Assembly (NCBI RefSeq): GCF_037975245.1
Contig: NC_092568.1
Location: 6,670,501 to 6,734,500 of the forward strand
Source: Apostichopus japonicus
Taxonomy: Eukaryota; Echinodermata; Holothuroidea; Aspidochirotida; Stichopodidae
DNA length: 64,000 nucleotides
Reading direction: 5' to 3'
Shown here: piece by piece, positions 35,622 through 47,248 of the stretch
Position numbering within the stretch: the stretch's first letter is position 1
Layout: every line of letters starts with the position of its first letter
Notes under the pieces: model-generated
What the model was told of the DNA's origin: nothing
Database searches by the model: none
What the model saw: only the letters and a program-made list of their open reading frames with translations
Position numbers and translations under genes: made by a program

Positions 35622-36156
35622 AGGTGACCATATTTTCGTGACTGAAATCGGGACATTTATTGCGTGACTGATATGGGGGAGGGGTTTAAAAATTTTCAAG
35701 TGCCTAAGGTGCTTAGATGTAAAATGGTGATACTTTGAAGCACTTTTTAAATCAATTTTATTTTCAAAAATGTAGCTTTTTCTTAAATGAAATCCACTTA
35801 CTTAACGTGGTTCTTTGACAGCTTGTGATTTGCTCATGCTCACACTATAAGTGTCGTTGTGTCGCCGTAGTTGCCATTTATAGGGTCGAAAGAGTGCTAG
35901 GCTAGATCGATCTAGCATATTTTTAACAGTGTTTCCACTTTACACTGGCCCACCTGAAATACTGGTTATAAGTTCCGTTGTGCGACTGCACACTTGACTA
36001 AATTTTGTTTTCACAATTATTTTACTAATAATGTGGGATATTTTCGAAATTCCTGAACATTTTGACGAATCGGGTCATTTTCGGGGACACTTGTTCATCG
36101 GGAACAGCACACTGTAATCGGGGACTGTCCCCGAAAATCGGGGACGTCTGGTCACG
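35622..36156. mobile_element. MITE with GTGACCA termini
   Basis: The 5' side reads CTAAGGTGACCATATTTTCG. The 3' side ends GGGGACGTCTGGTCAC, complement GTGACCAGACGTCCCC. Subterminal GGGAC/GTCCC words face each other (ATCGGGACAT against GGGGACTGTCCCCG). This layout is typical of hAT-related MITEs. Flanks CGCCCTAT and GGGCCTAT match at 6 of 8 positions, a weak candidate 8-bp target duplication. Confidence 0.6.
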
Positions 36157-36159
36157 TCG

Positions 36160-37170
36160 GGCCTATGAGCTCACTACGGAAACACAAACGTATATAGACT
36201 ACTAGGCTGTTCTGTGTTGAATTTACCTAACCCAAGAAACACATCGCGATTGGTCGCGTAGGCGTAGCAAAACATGTAAGTTTCAGTCAAAATGCAAATT
36301 GTTTCTAAATACTGTGATATTCATTCTGTCATACACGTCACTCACTTGTGAATCATTTCGGAACACAATCCAGGGATCAGGGATAACCATGTGAACATAA
36401 ACTGAACGTGACCTCCGCTTGTGAGTGCCGCGGAGACCGTTTAATTAAATTGCCAACCCGTTTCCACATTTGACAATACAGATACAGATACGTTTTTGCG
36501 CTGCTGCTTGGGTCAAATTCTTTTTCAAGGCAATGTTCCCATGGAAGTGATTTTTATTTTGGCCACCCAATTTCGCAGATAGAGAATTAGGTAAAAGGTA
36601 AAGAATAAAAATTGCATAAAAACCATGGTAATATGCACATGAAGGGATTTTTAGGGTTAGTCGATAAGCTGTGGTGCGGATTCTACTTAAAATTTGTTTA
36701 TTGGGATTTGAAATGTTAAGCAAGGAGATGCTTCCGTAACTGAGAATTGGTTTTACATTGGATTTGTAGATTTGTGGTTTTCGGAGGGAAATTATACTTA
36801 TAATTGAATAATTGAAAAGTTAGAGTAGCAGCTCCCTGCTGTAGGCCTATGCAGTTGTATGTGCATTTGGCTAAAAGTATTCCCATACTATAACTCCACG
36901 TGTTTGAGTAGACAAGCCCAGTTTATATTGAGATAATTGCACGTCATTGACATATCAGTTTTCAGCCTCATTATTACACCGAAATCTTTTTGCAAGTAAT
37001 TATCCATAATTACCATTGACATAATCATGATGAACACCCTTGCTAGCTTGGTAATTTTGGAACTATTTAATTATTCGCCCGCCTTGTCAGGTCAACTGCA
37101 CGGGATGTATCTTCACATGTCAATCATCACCGAAATCGGGATTTGGAATATGTTAATGAGCTAAATCGAT
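36160..37170. other. intergenic, nothing recognised
   Basis: No coding, tandem unit or element termini recognised. Confidence 0.35.
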
Positions 37171-37425
37171 GATATGTCGATTTAAATAGGTATATATCAA
37201 TTTCAGTTGCTAGAAACTGGTATAAGTCCAAGGAATTTGATTTCTACCAATATAATTCGACATATCATCGATTTAAACTGGTAGATCTTGATTTAAATTG
37301 ACATATACCGATTTATTTTACATATCATCGATTTAAATTGGTATATGTCGATTAAAATCGGTATATGTCGATTCAAACTGGTATAAGTCGAATTAAATTG
37401 GTATATGTCGATTTAAATTGACAGC
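37171..37425. repeat. degenerate tandem repeat with GTATATGTCGATTTAAAT core
   Basis: About ten degenerate units of 20-27 bp alternate GTATATGTCGATTTAAAT and its near-complement ATTTAAATCGATGATATG. Many copies are therefore inverted relative to one another. Confidence 0.75.
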
Positions 37426-37459
37426 TGCTAGTTGATATTGAATCTTATGTATACGGACC

Positions 37460-38534
37460 CATAGGCGTAGGAGCCTCATTTGATTTGGGGGGGCTGTAAC
37501 GACTTGGCCGAAAAATATAACCAAAAAAAAAAAGAAAAAAGAAAAATATAACCAAAATTTTTTCGCGCGCTCCGCGCGCGTTCCACATGTTAATGTGCAT
37601 ATCATATAGGCATCCATCAGTTATTACATCACCTGCCAATAACATGAAATCATTTTCCGTGTTATTACCCTTCCATATTGGTTAGAATTATTGGGGAAGT
37701 CGTTACAACAATAATGATAATAATAATAATAATAATATAAGTTTAACCATTGAAAAACACATTGCAAATTCTTCATATTTCACTAGGTGCCAGTGGCGGA
37801 GCTAGGGGGTATTGGTCGGGGGGGGGGGGGGGAGGAGAGAATGGTCTGTATGGGCGCTTTTGACACTATCTAAGCGGAGCGCCACCACAGGTTAACGCGG
37901 AGCGTACAGAAATTTTTTGAGTAAAGTTACTCCCTAGATCGCCGGAAAGGACCCTTTCCGGGCCTTGCTAATTTGCAGATAAACGAAGAATAAATAGGTG
38001 TCATCGCCATTTGTCAGAAAATTGCACCAACAAAATGTGACAAATGTCAATAGGTATTTGAGAGCGCAATAAAAAAGTCAATAATCGCAAATAAGTAAAA
38101 AGTGGTAAAAAGCTGAAAGGGCGCCAGCAGTCCATTTGAGTCCGTCAGGGGGGGCATCCGCCCCCTTTGACTGTATGGACGCTCCGCCACTGGCAAAATT
38201 CTCAGCATATTGCCCAAATTTTCACCAAAAAAATTGGCAAAAAATGCAAATTATTATTCTTTCAGTAGGTGCCCGAAAAAATTCTCAGCATATTGCCCGA
38301 ATTTTCACCAAAATATTGAAAAACACATTGCAAATTATTATTCTTTCAGTAGATGCCAGAATAATTCTCAGCATATTGCCGAATTTTCACCAAAAAAACT
38401 AAAAAACACATTGCAAATTATTATTCTTCCAGTAGGTGCCCGAAAAATTCTAAGCATATTGCCCGAATTTTCACCAAAAATATTGGTTGGGGGGGCTGCA
38501 GCCCCCCCCAGCCCCCCCGCCTCCTACGCCTATG
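37460..38534. mobile_element. hAT-like TIR element A1, 8-bp target duplication
   Basis: Termini CATAGGCGTAGGA (37460-37472) and TCCTACGCCTATG (38522-38534) are perfect 13-bp inverted repeats. The element is flanked by TACGGACC on both sides (37452-37459 and 38535-38542), the 8-bp duplication expected for hAT elements. It contains about four tandem copies of an approximately 80-bp unit (CAGTAGGTGCCCGAAAAA...TTTTCACCAAAA), one split by another element at 37791. No transposase is present. The family has a second copy at 59695-60130. Confidence 0.9.
37791..38192. mobile_element. small TIR element nested in A1
   Basis: Termini CAGTGGCGGAGC (37791-37802) and GCTCCGCCACTG (38181-38192) are inverted repeats bounding 402 bp. 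It splits one copy of the approximately 80-bp repeat inside A1. It carries the CTATCTAAGCGGAGCGCCAC module at 37866. No clear target duplication is found: the flanks CTAGGTGC and GCAAAATT differ. Confidence 0.75.
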
Positions 38535-38542
38535 TACGGACC

Positions 38543-39100
38543 CCAGCCAATGGGAGCGAGGTATGCTAATCTTGGCCTTTACTGCGCTGGGAAAAAAAAT
38601 CGCTACCGGACTATGCCTTACGTTAGGCCAAACGGACGAACGTTGATAGCGTGTATGCCGCACCTGCATGGTTTTACGGTTCTGGCGAAGGAAATACCAA
38701 ATTATTACCTCCAAAAGTCTCTATTAGCTCCCCATCTGATGAGAATTGATTTGAACTCAGGCTCTGACATGATGTATTACGCCGGGCCATAGAGCAGGGT
38801 ATTACGACAAATCACTGTTTGCTTTTCGGAATTTGACTGCACAAAAGTATACTGTCTGGTACGGTACCGGTATTGCGCGATTTCAGTGCAGTACCAACGA
38901 GAAGGCCAAACGAATTTGTTGTATGCAACACTTATTTTCCTCAATTTTTGGGGCACAAACCCGTTGCTAAGTGCATGAAGCAACATTTTGCTTTCAGAGT
39001 AATTGCCTCTCACGAGTTGGGCAATTTTTGCCAAACAATTCTTGACCCAACTATTTTTGCAAAACAGGTTTTAGCGTGAACTAAAAACCCGGCATCCTTG
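38543..39100. other. intergenic, nothing recognised
   Basis: This is host sequence resuming after element A1. No credible coding. Confidence 0.35.
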
Positions 39101-40208
39101 GATCACCTCAGGAATTCTCAAATCAATTAAAGTTTAAAATAAATTATATAGATGATTATTACGAAATCCGTCAACTTTCCAAAATACCGAAACAAATTAA
39201 ATCATATTATACGTTTATCGAAAAAGAAAAAACTTTCTGACAAATTCGATATTTGCAAAAATGATACAGAAAGCACATAGAGTTTAATTAATATTATTTC
39301 AAAAAGAAAACACTGGAAAAAGAAGTGTTAATACGGTACTGAAAGAAGGCTCCAGTTCATTCACTGATCCAAAAACTATTGCATATCACTTTAATAACTG
39401 CTTTGTTAACAAAGGTCCTACTCTTGCAAGTAAGATCGATAGTGCTATAGTTATTTAACGAGTATTTAGACCCAACTAAGTGTATTAGAGTCATTCTAGC
39501 CAGAGTGGAGAAGGATCTTGATGATAAACAACCACGAGAGCAGGCGGGGTTTCGATCAGGCTTCCGGACATCAGACCACCTTCACACTTTAAGCCAGGTG
39601 ATTGAGAAAGCTAAGGAATACCGGTTTAATCTTTGTCTGGGCTTCATAGATTATGAAAAAGCTTTTGATAGCCTCGACCACCAGTCCTTGCTTCATGCAT
39701 TGGAAGACCAGATCACAGATAAGAAATGCATTCGTCTGGTGAAAGCCATCTATAGAGACCACAGTGCAAGAATTCATCTGGATGGAGACAAAACCAACAT
39801 CTTCAAAATTCTTAAAGGCGTGAGGCAGGGTGATCCAATCTCTCCTAAACTCTTTACAGCAGCCTTGAAAAATGCCTTCAGGAATCTAGACTGGCAATCA
39901 AAAGGAATTGCAGTGGATGGTGAACACCTGACCCATCTAAGATTTGCTGATGACATACTTCTTCTAAGTCACCAACCACAAGAGCTGCAGACAATGATGC
40001 AAGAACTAGCCAGAGAAAGCAGAAAGGCAGGACTCAATATGAATATCAAAAAGACTAAAGTAATGATGGGTGACAGAATAAGAGGACATCAGATTACAGT
40101 ACAGGGGATAGAGATAGAAGAGGTGGACAGTTACATCTGCTTGGGCAAAAGGATCTCCCTCAACAATGAAACACCGGGAGAGGTAAACAGAAGAATCCAA
40201 CTAGCATG

Positions 40209-42041
40209 CAGAGTTGTCAACAAGTCCCTAGCTGCAAGTCTCAAGTCTTTACCAGCAAGTCTCAAGTCAAGTCTCAAGTCACCTTGAAAATTTTGAGCGA
40301 GTCTCAAGTCAAGTCTCAAGTCTTTGGAGGTCGAGTCTCGAGTCAAGTCTCAAGTCCCTATGAGCAAGTCCCAAGTCAAGCTCAAGTCTTTGAAGTTTGA
40401 ATACAATGATGCAGGCTACGAATAATGTAACAGTGTTCCAGGAATTATGTGGTATAAATTAAACAGCCGAATAGCAAAACCGGGGCACACGCCACGGAAC
40501 AAATTACCTCAAAATTTGCTAGCCACTGTTTTATTGAAAAAGGCCAACTTTCAGCCAAACAGCAGCCCTGGATGGAATATTCAACCAAGCCAGTGGTAGT
40601 TATGGTAACGCCTGTAGTCGTCGTTGGGCGCTCGTAATTCGAGCGTACACGCAGGGCCGTCTTAACGCATGGGCCCACTGGGCCCTGGCCCAGGGCCCCG
40701 CGATGTCAGGGGCCCCGCAATCACAGTAACCCCGTGTCTTAATCTGGGAGGAAAACTTATTGAATACGCCATTATGCCTGATTGAATTCGATACTTGACA
40801 ACTTGTGACGAGAGTTGGTGAAACACCTGAGAGTTTGACATTAAATATTCAAATCTGAGTTGGCAACCCTGGAATATACAATGCCCCGAAGGCTTACACA
40901 GAGAAACTGTTACTCCGTAACTATAAGAAAGAGGAAATTGCCTCAGCCACGAAAGGCATAAAATTTGAAAACCGTGGGCAATACCTCACTACCAAACCTA
41001 AACAAAAGTAACCACCACTTGTGTTCAAGCTCACCTTTACACCCCATATCAAAACCACGCATTTGAAGAAAACACTTTAGAAACATTGGCACTTAATCTC
41101 GCAACACGCAACAATTATCCAAACTGTTTCCAAAAGAACCGATTCTAGCCTACAATAGGGCCCAAAATCTCAAATATTTACTTGTTAACTCAAGGTTTCG
41201 TACTAACGAAGAATCAGCTGACTCTCAAGGTTCACACGAAGCTCTTTTAGATGCTCTTATAGCTGCACCATGAGTCCATAAAAACTTGTGCACAGAAAAT
41301 AGATGCATTTTGAGAATGAGACGCCCAGGCCGAATATAAAATATTCAAAGGCTACTACTGATGAAGCTCCTCCTATGAAGTTTGAAAGCAGAAACCGGTC
41401 TAGTTGGTCATAAGAACCTACGCTATAGTCTCTCCTACTATTAACAGTACACTCAATTCACCTAATAGGTGCAATTATGTATCACCATGAGGAGCATGCT
41501 ATAAGTTCATGTTCCTCGGGCCCTCCCTTAAAAATACTTCATGTTCTTGGCGACTACGTTGCGTGAGATAGTGTAAAACCGCCTACACCTCCCTCTCAGT
41601 TGAAAGACTCAACACAAGGGTGTTACAAATGATAAGTCCAGTATTGTTAGGGAAGGGATGAAGGGCAACTGGAAGATTTCTCTTCTATAATGTATTTCAT
41701 TTTTTAGATATATCACGTATGTTATTCAGCTAAAGTTTTATGCTTTATGCGCGACATAGGGAGGGGTGGTAAATGCAGGCATGTCTATGCTTGAGCGATT
41801 GTCAAGGATGTCAATTTTTCACGCAACTTTTTTCGAACTCACTTGATTGATGGGCCCCGCTCCATTGCCGGGCCCAGGGCCCGGGTGATCACTTAAGACG
41901 GCCCTGTGCTAACTTTTTGGGCAAGTCTCAAGTCAAGTCCCAAGTCTCTGACAGCCGAGTCTCGAGTCGAGTCTCAAGTCCTAAAATTTGCCACTCGAGT
42001 CGGACTCAATTCCGAGTCCCAGACTCGAGTCCCCAACTCTG
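40209..42041. mobile_element. hAT-like element inserted in the RTE ORF, 8-bp target duplication
   Basis: CTAGCATG occurs at 40201-40208 and 42042-42049. Between them is a 1833-bp element starting CAGAGTTG and ending CAACTCTG. Removing it and one CTAGCATG restores the RTE frame (RRIQLAWVKFGKLG). The subterminal regions are rich in AAGTCTCAAGTC (left) and GAGTCTCAAGTC/ACTCGAGTC (right), facing each other. No transposase is readable. Another element sits inside. Confidence 0.92.
40652..41906. mobile_element. TIR element with CAGGGCCGTCTTAA ends, nested in the hAT
   Basis: Termini CAGGGCCGTCTTAA (40652-40665) and TTAAGACGGCCCTG (41893-41906) are perfect 14-bp inverted repeats, followed inward by GGGCCC-rich sequence at both ends. 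It is the innermost of four nested insertions. No clear target duplication is visible (flanks CGTACACG and TGCTAACT) and no intact transposase. Confidence 0.85.
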
Positions 42042-43885
42042 CTAGCATGGGTCAAATTTGGTAAACTAGGCTTCATTTTCCGTGACCAGGACCTTCCAAC
42101 ATCACTGAAGAAACAAGTTTTCAACCAGTGCATACTTCCTGTAGTATCATATGGTGCGGAGACCTGGACAAAAAAAAACTGGAAAAGAAGTTGAGAGTGA
42201 CAGAGAGGGCGATGGAAAGAATCATGATTGGAGTCACAAGGAGAGACAGAGTAACCAACCAAAACTTAAGAGAGAAAACCAATGTCCAAGACATCATAAA
42301 GGAAATCAAAGTCAAGAAATGGCGATGGGCCGGCCATTTGGCCAGGCAACATGATAACAGATGGACAAAGAAAATTACCAACTGGACCCCAAGAACTTGT
42401 GTCAGAAGGAGAGGCAGGCAGAGTAGAAGATGGACAGATGAACTCAGAGAATTTACAGGTGTTCTATGGCAAAGGAGAGCACAGGACAGATGGAAATGGA
42501 AAATCGATGAAGAGGCCTTCCTCCTGCAGTGGAGCGAAATAGGCTAGAAAGAAGAAGAAAGAAGAAGTGTATTAGAAGTTCTTTGTTCCTCAATCTTATT
42601 GTCGAGGATTAAGTACTCAAGGGGTCTAATTCATGTATTTAGCCAAATACGTCTGCTGGCTCTGATAAGTTTAAACCTGGTATAATCAGACTTGTTATTC
42701 ATCACATTGTAAACCTTTAACCCACATTTCTAACATATCGTACACCGCCGATATAGTTCCTGATAGTAAAAATCGCTAAAGTTGTTCCTATTTTAAGAAG
42801 GATGAACCTAATGTTTATGAAAATTATCGTCCTATATCTATTTGATCATGTTTGTCAAAACTTTTTGAAAGATTGATGTTTAATCGTGTAACAAGTTTGA
42901 TAAACACAACGTATTATTTGAGGATCAATACAGATTTAGGCCTGGTCATTCAACGGAATTACCACTCATCTCTGCAATGAATAAATTAAACAAAGCTCTT
43001 GATCAGGAGGAATCAGCAGTTTTAGCGTTTTTCTAGATTTCTCGAAGGCATTTGATACTATTGGTCATCAAATTCTGTTAAATAAATAATCTTTTATTGC
43101 ATAAGAGGTTATACACTTGCATGGTTTCACAGTTATCTGTTTAATAGAAATCAGTTTGTGTGTTATAATAATTGAAGTTCAGATCTCTATGGTGTTAAAT
43201 CTGGAGTTACAAAAGGCTTCATCGTAGTGCTACTTTTTTTTTTTATCATATACACCAATGATATCAGTTATGTATCTACAAAGTCATCTCTAATTTTATT
43301 TTCGGATGATACTAATGTTTTTTACCAGGGTAGTTATCATCGAGAGCTACAAGATACTGTTTGTTAGGATTTATGGAAGTACTATGATCATTGGTTAAAA
43401 TAAATCGAACTAAATATGTTGTTTATGGTCCTTTAAGTAAAAATTAGGACATCACTATCATGTTAAATAACATCGATATCAATAACATAAAATACCAAAT
43501 TCTAGGGGTCTACGTTGACTCAATTCTTACTTGGGCTGATCATATTTCAATTTCTAATAATATTTTGAAAGGTGTTGGTATACCTTCAATATTGAAACAT
43601 TCCATCCCAAGAACAATTTGAGGGTCTTTGGATCAGACACTTATTTTATCACATATATCATATCGTTCCACTGTCTGGTCGGATGCAACTAAATGACTTC
43701 TAAATAAACTAGTCATCTTACAAGCACCTTGGTGTGAACAAGCTCTTGAATATTAACTTGTATCTCTTACCACACTATGAATATGTTTAGTCATCGGAAC
43801 CACTAAACGTTTTCTGGTTTCAATTGGTGGTGTTATATTGACAAGTCGGAATAGTGGAATTCCCCCTTACCGTTGCTGTCTCTAT

Positions 43886-44890
43886 CAGGCGCGGCGGAAC
43901 GGGAAAATTATTGGGGGGGGGGGGGCTAATGTGTGGAAACTATCTAAGCGGAGCGCCACCATCGGTTGGCGCGGAGCGTATAAGAAAATTTTGGATTTTT
44001 GAAACCCCCAGATGGCCGGAAACGGCACTTCCCGAGTGTTTTATGCTGCGAATACCTAACCCTAAAATATGGGTCTCAAGCCTGCAATTTCTCAGATTGC
44101 ACGTAGAAATCTGTAAAAACATTGTAATTTGTATATTCGATGGTGTTTTAAGAGAGTAGCTATTACCCGTAGTGTACTCGCAAAGAGGTTTTTGAGTGTA
44201 GTAAATTACTACTTGCAATTAAATGCAATAATTAAATAAATGTCATAAGAAAAAACTGAAAGCATTTCTTAATGTCAACAAATGGGTAATTCCAAAACCA
44301 TGTGCAGTTGCCAACAAATTTCTATGAACCAAGCACTGTCACGAATGCATGTACCCTATACAGTACAGGTGAAATGCTAATATTGTGTTTTTGTTATCAC
44401 GCTTAAGGCACTTTAGAAGGATATACCAACGAAAGATACATATCCAATTAGAAGGAAATGTCCCTGAAGGATATATCCATGGAGAATGTGCTACCATTAA
44501 AAGGATATATCCTTCAGGGGATGTTGGAGAACTGACTGAAATGAGGCAAGCCATATTGGCCTAAGACGAAGTTGTGTTGCGCTTACCGGTACTCACACTC
44601 ACTGCTTCCACTTTTCACGGGGCGTGAAGACGCGGTTGGGGTGACAATGTGGTCTATAGCCAGGGGACGGGCCGAGGGTCCCCCCAGCATTTACTAAAAT
44701 TATTACACCTATATAATATACGTGTGCATCCGACAGATCGACAAGTATGCATTGAAAAATGGGCAGATGCACGTTTCGGAGCCTTGGTAAATATTGCGGG
44801 GGGGGGGGGGGGCTTATCATGCATTTGCCCCCTCAACTTTTTCATTGGGGGCTGAGCCCCCTAAGCCCCCCCCCCGTTCCGCCGCCACTG
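43886..44890. mobile_element. hAT-like TIR element, 8-bp target duplication
   Basis: GTCTCTAT flanks both sides (43878-43885 and 44891-44898). The left terminus is CAGGCGCGGCGGAACGGG. The right terminus complement is CAGTGGCGGCGGAACGGG, a difference at two positions. It carries the CTATCTAAGCGGAGCGCCAC module at 43940 and G/C homopolymers near both ends. Internal ATATCC...GGATAT palindromes lie at 44410-44520. No transposase. Confidence 0.92.
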
Positions 44891-44898
44891 GTCTCTAT

Positions 44899-46964
44899 GC
44901 ACTCACGGGATATTGGAATCGTAGGTGAAGATGTTATGGGTCGGGAAAGATGCAAACCTCACGGAGCTGGGACTTTATGTTTTCAAAATATGTGTATTGC
45001 AATTGTATCGGAATTGCATGATTCCCTTTTTGAAATGTAACTCATGTAGGCGCCACAGCGCGCTCTCGAAGAGTAGGCTGAGTCCCATTATCAGGAATTT
45101 ACATGCAAAATATTGACATAACCCATTGATACTCTTTACGATAAAGTCGCCCAGGAAAGAACCTGGGTACGAAAACCAAATTACCGATCGACTGGTACGC
45201 TCTCAACCACAGTCCTATTGCATCGGGACTGTGACTGTGTCAAACCATGGAGCTATAAACAGACATGGAGCTATAAACAGAAGGAGAAAAGCCACTCTCT
45301 AATGTCCGTAAACCAATCAATCATCGCCTTAACCACCCCGCTGAGTTTCGCGACTAATATCAGTAGCGATCATGCTACATCGGGCAGTGCGAAGCGACCG
45401 CGCGAGCTCCTTTGATCTTGCATCATTGTAACCGCCGCAAATGGAGAAAACGACTGGTTGTGTAAAAATAAGCTTATGAATATGCATGTCCTAAAGTTCA
45501 AAGTGCGTCAAGTGCATGTTTAGTTCTGTTTTCTAGCGCCATGGTGACAGCTTCGAGATTAAAATCTGATTAAATCCAACGCTAAAAGCTATATCTTTGG
45601 TCTAAAAGAAACCCGATATCGTTGCACGAAACATGCACTGAGTTAGCCTTGTTTTTCAAGATTCAGATTTTATTGACTTCGACCGAAAAACTGCCCTGTT
45701 TTTCGCGGATTTTCTCGCTTTCCGGACATCTCCGGATAGAATTCCATCGTGTTATGTGCTTAGGACGACCTATTGTTCACAGTGTACAACGACAGGATAG
45801 TGTACGGGTATGTACGAAAATGCTATTCGACTTAGAATTTGCTATGTATTTTCACTCTGACTGCCGAAATTACAGGTTGCACAAAATGGCGTCTGTGATA
45901 ACTTGCACAATGACACGGATGCAGTCAAAGAGTAATTGTTTTTAAAGTGATTTTAATCATGATGCTTAAAATATATGAACATTAGCCCATTTCATGAGGG
46001 TTAAAATTGTAGTCCACTGGCCATAGGCTAGGCCTAATTATAATAAGTGTTACTGTTAGGGTCGAGAGCCTTGGCCTATAATATAAATAATAATATTACT
46101 AGTCCCTTGCTTGTCCAATCTCAAGTGTGAATGAAAATACTTATTGTAAGACATGTTGTGAACACTTAACTGAGATTCAAGGGCTACATTAAGCCTTTAC
46201 ATTGTCAGTAACCCTGGGTCAGTATCCAACAAAAGAAGAATCTCTGTTCGATTGCTTGATTTATATTTATTCGATTGGCCTAATATTTTTGTGGTTCATG
46301 CCCTGGGCTAGATTGGGCCTAGTGGATTAAGTTACATAACATAGACCATGTGTAGGCCGGTGTAGTTGCTGCTGTGGCAATGTGACCCACACACCAGTAA
46401 ATAAAAAATACAAATCCATGCAGGCTCTAAGCCCATGGCCCTTGAAAATATGGATAATTTTCTAAATAGTTATGTGCAGGCCCCTGTCCTGACAATATTG
46501 GCTTCTTGAAAATGTTCATAAAGTAGGAGGTTAGGTAGATTCCATTGCAAACCAGATGCATTGGATTGAACTGCAATTGGGTGTTTCTTTTTTTATAGGG
46601 GCCAGTACTAATATCTGGAGATTACCTAACATTTCCCTAATTAATTAGCTGCTAGTACTAATCCAGATAAGTTGATCCATGATAAGTTATTCATATGGTT
46701 CAAGTGAACATAAATATTAACATTATTAATAGTTCACATGTTTTAGACGGGCTGGTAGCCACAAACATGTTGTGGTGTCTCCACAATTTATAGCAAATAA
46801 GTGTGACAAATATTCTACAAAAATTATAAAGCTTGTAGCACCTATTCTTTAACATCATATTAACCATTATTTTTATTCAAATGATAAATAAAACTCATAT
46901 AAACCATACTACACTAAACTTCCAGGTGTGTGATTTGTTCTCTTTATTTTTGGCACACTGCCAC
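44899..46964. other. intergenic, nothing firmly recognised
   Basis: A start-like ACAAAATGGCGTC (45881-45893) recalls a YY1-type initiator context, but no gene follows that I can support. TAGGCCTA-type words are frequent at 46000-46400. Confidence 0.35.
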
Positions 46965-47210
46965 TTTACACTCTTAATTTTTCCGGGTCACTTTTGTGAC
47001 CCGGATTCCTGATAAAAATAGTTTCATCCTTTTCAGGATAATTTTAATCCATTCCCGGATAAAATTCAACCATTCCCGATTCAATTTCATTAGGCATGGT
47101 ATCATTTCATTGTACCGTTCCTGATCAAAACGTAAAGCTTGATGCTATTGGCTGATGTACATCATGTGACCTGCAGCGCTCGAACGTACGCTACACGGTC
47201 TTACACAGAC

Positions 47211-47220
47211 GCCATCTTTT
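47211..47220 (+). promoter_or_regulatory. possible YY1-type initiator upstream of ATG
   Basis: GCCATCTTTT lies 38 bp upstream of the ATG at 47249. GCCATCTT is the complement of AAGATGGC, a motif often found at transcription starts of TATA-less animal genes. This is inference from motif and position only. Confidence 0.35.
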
Positions 47221-47248
47221 CGAAATTTTGCACTCACGAAATGCTATT

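Larger units (their letters stand above)
39490..42564 (+). mobile_element. 5'-truncated RTE-like LINE, itself interrupted
   Basis: The coding parts 39490-40208 and 42050-42543 form one reverse-transcriptase C-terminus. Motifs include QPREQAGFRSGF, LGFIDYEKAFDSLDHQ, GVRQGDPISPKLF, LRFADDILLLS (catalytic Asp pair) and NMNIKKTKVM; after the interruption VFNQCILPVVSYGAETWT, then KWRWAGHLARQ and RRGRQSRRWTDEL. A frameshift lies in the A run at 42171-42178. The 3' tail is GAAGAA-like. AAGTGTATTAGA flanks it (39478-39489; 42565-42576). The assignment to RTE is from recalled similarity. Confidence 0.88.
39290..43850 (+). pseudogene. decayed Jockey/CR1-group LINE, host of nested insertions
   Basis: Two separated parts read as one reverse-transcriptase ORF2. 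The left part (to 39489) has KEGSSSFTDPKTIAYHFNN and CFVNKGPTLASKI. The right part (from 42577) has SSLFLN, KVVPIFKKDEPNVYENYRPI, FRPGHSTE, FLDFSKAFDTIGHQ and YTNDISYV followed by a degenerate SDD box. Frames are broken by many stops and indels, so it is dead. The two halves join across a 12-bp duplication (AAGTGTATTAGA) that flanks the RTE insertion. The clade is inferred from motif spacing. Confidence 0.8.

Noticed and set aside
37791..38192. An 8-bp target duplication for the element nested in A1
   Set aside because: The flanks CTAGGTGC and GCAAAATT do not match. Boundaries rest only on the inverted termini and the interrupted host repeat.
40652..41906. hAT transposase C-terminus in the innermost element
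   Set aside because: A short stretch near 41600 is weakly reminiscent, but no continuous frame supports it.
43854..44159. Open frames across the element at 43886-44890
   Set aside because: They span the element's terminal repeats and the shared module, which recurs in other elements without conserved reading frame.
45622..45945. 107-codon open frame including MASVITCTMTRMQ
   Set aside because: No recognisable family and no splice signals. An ATGGCG start context alone is insufficient.
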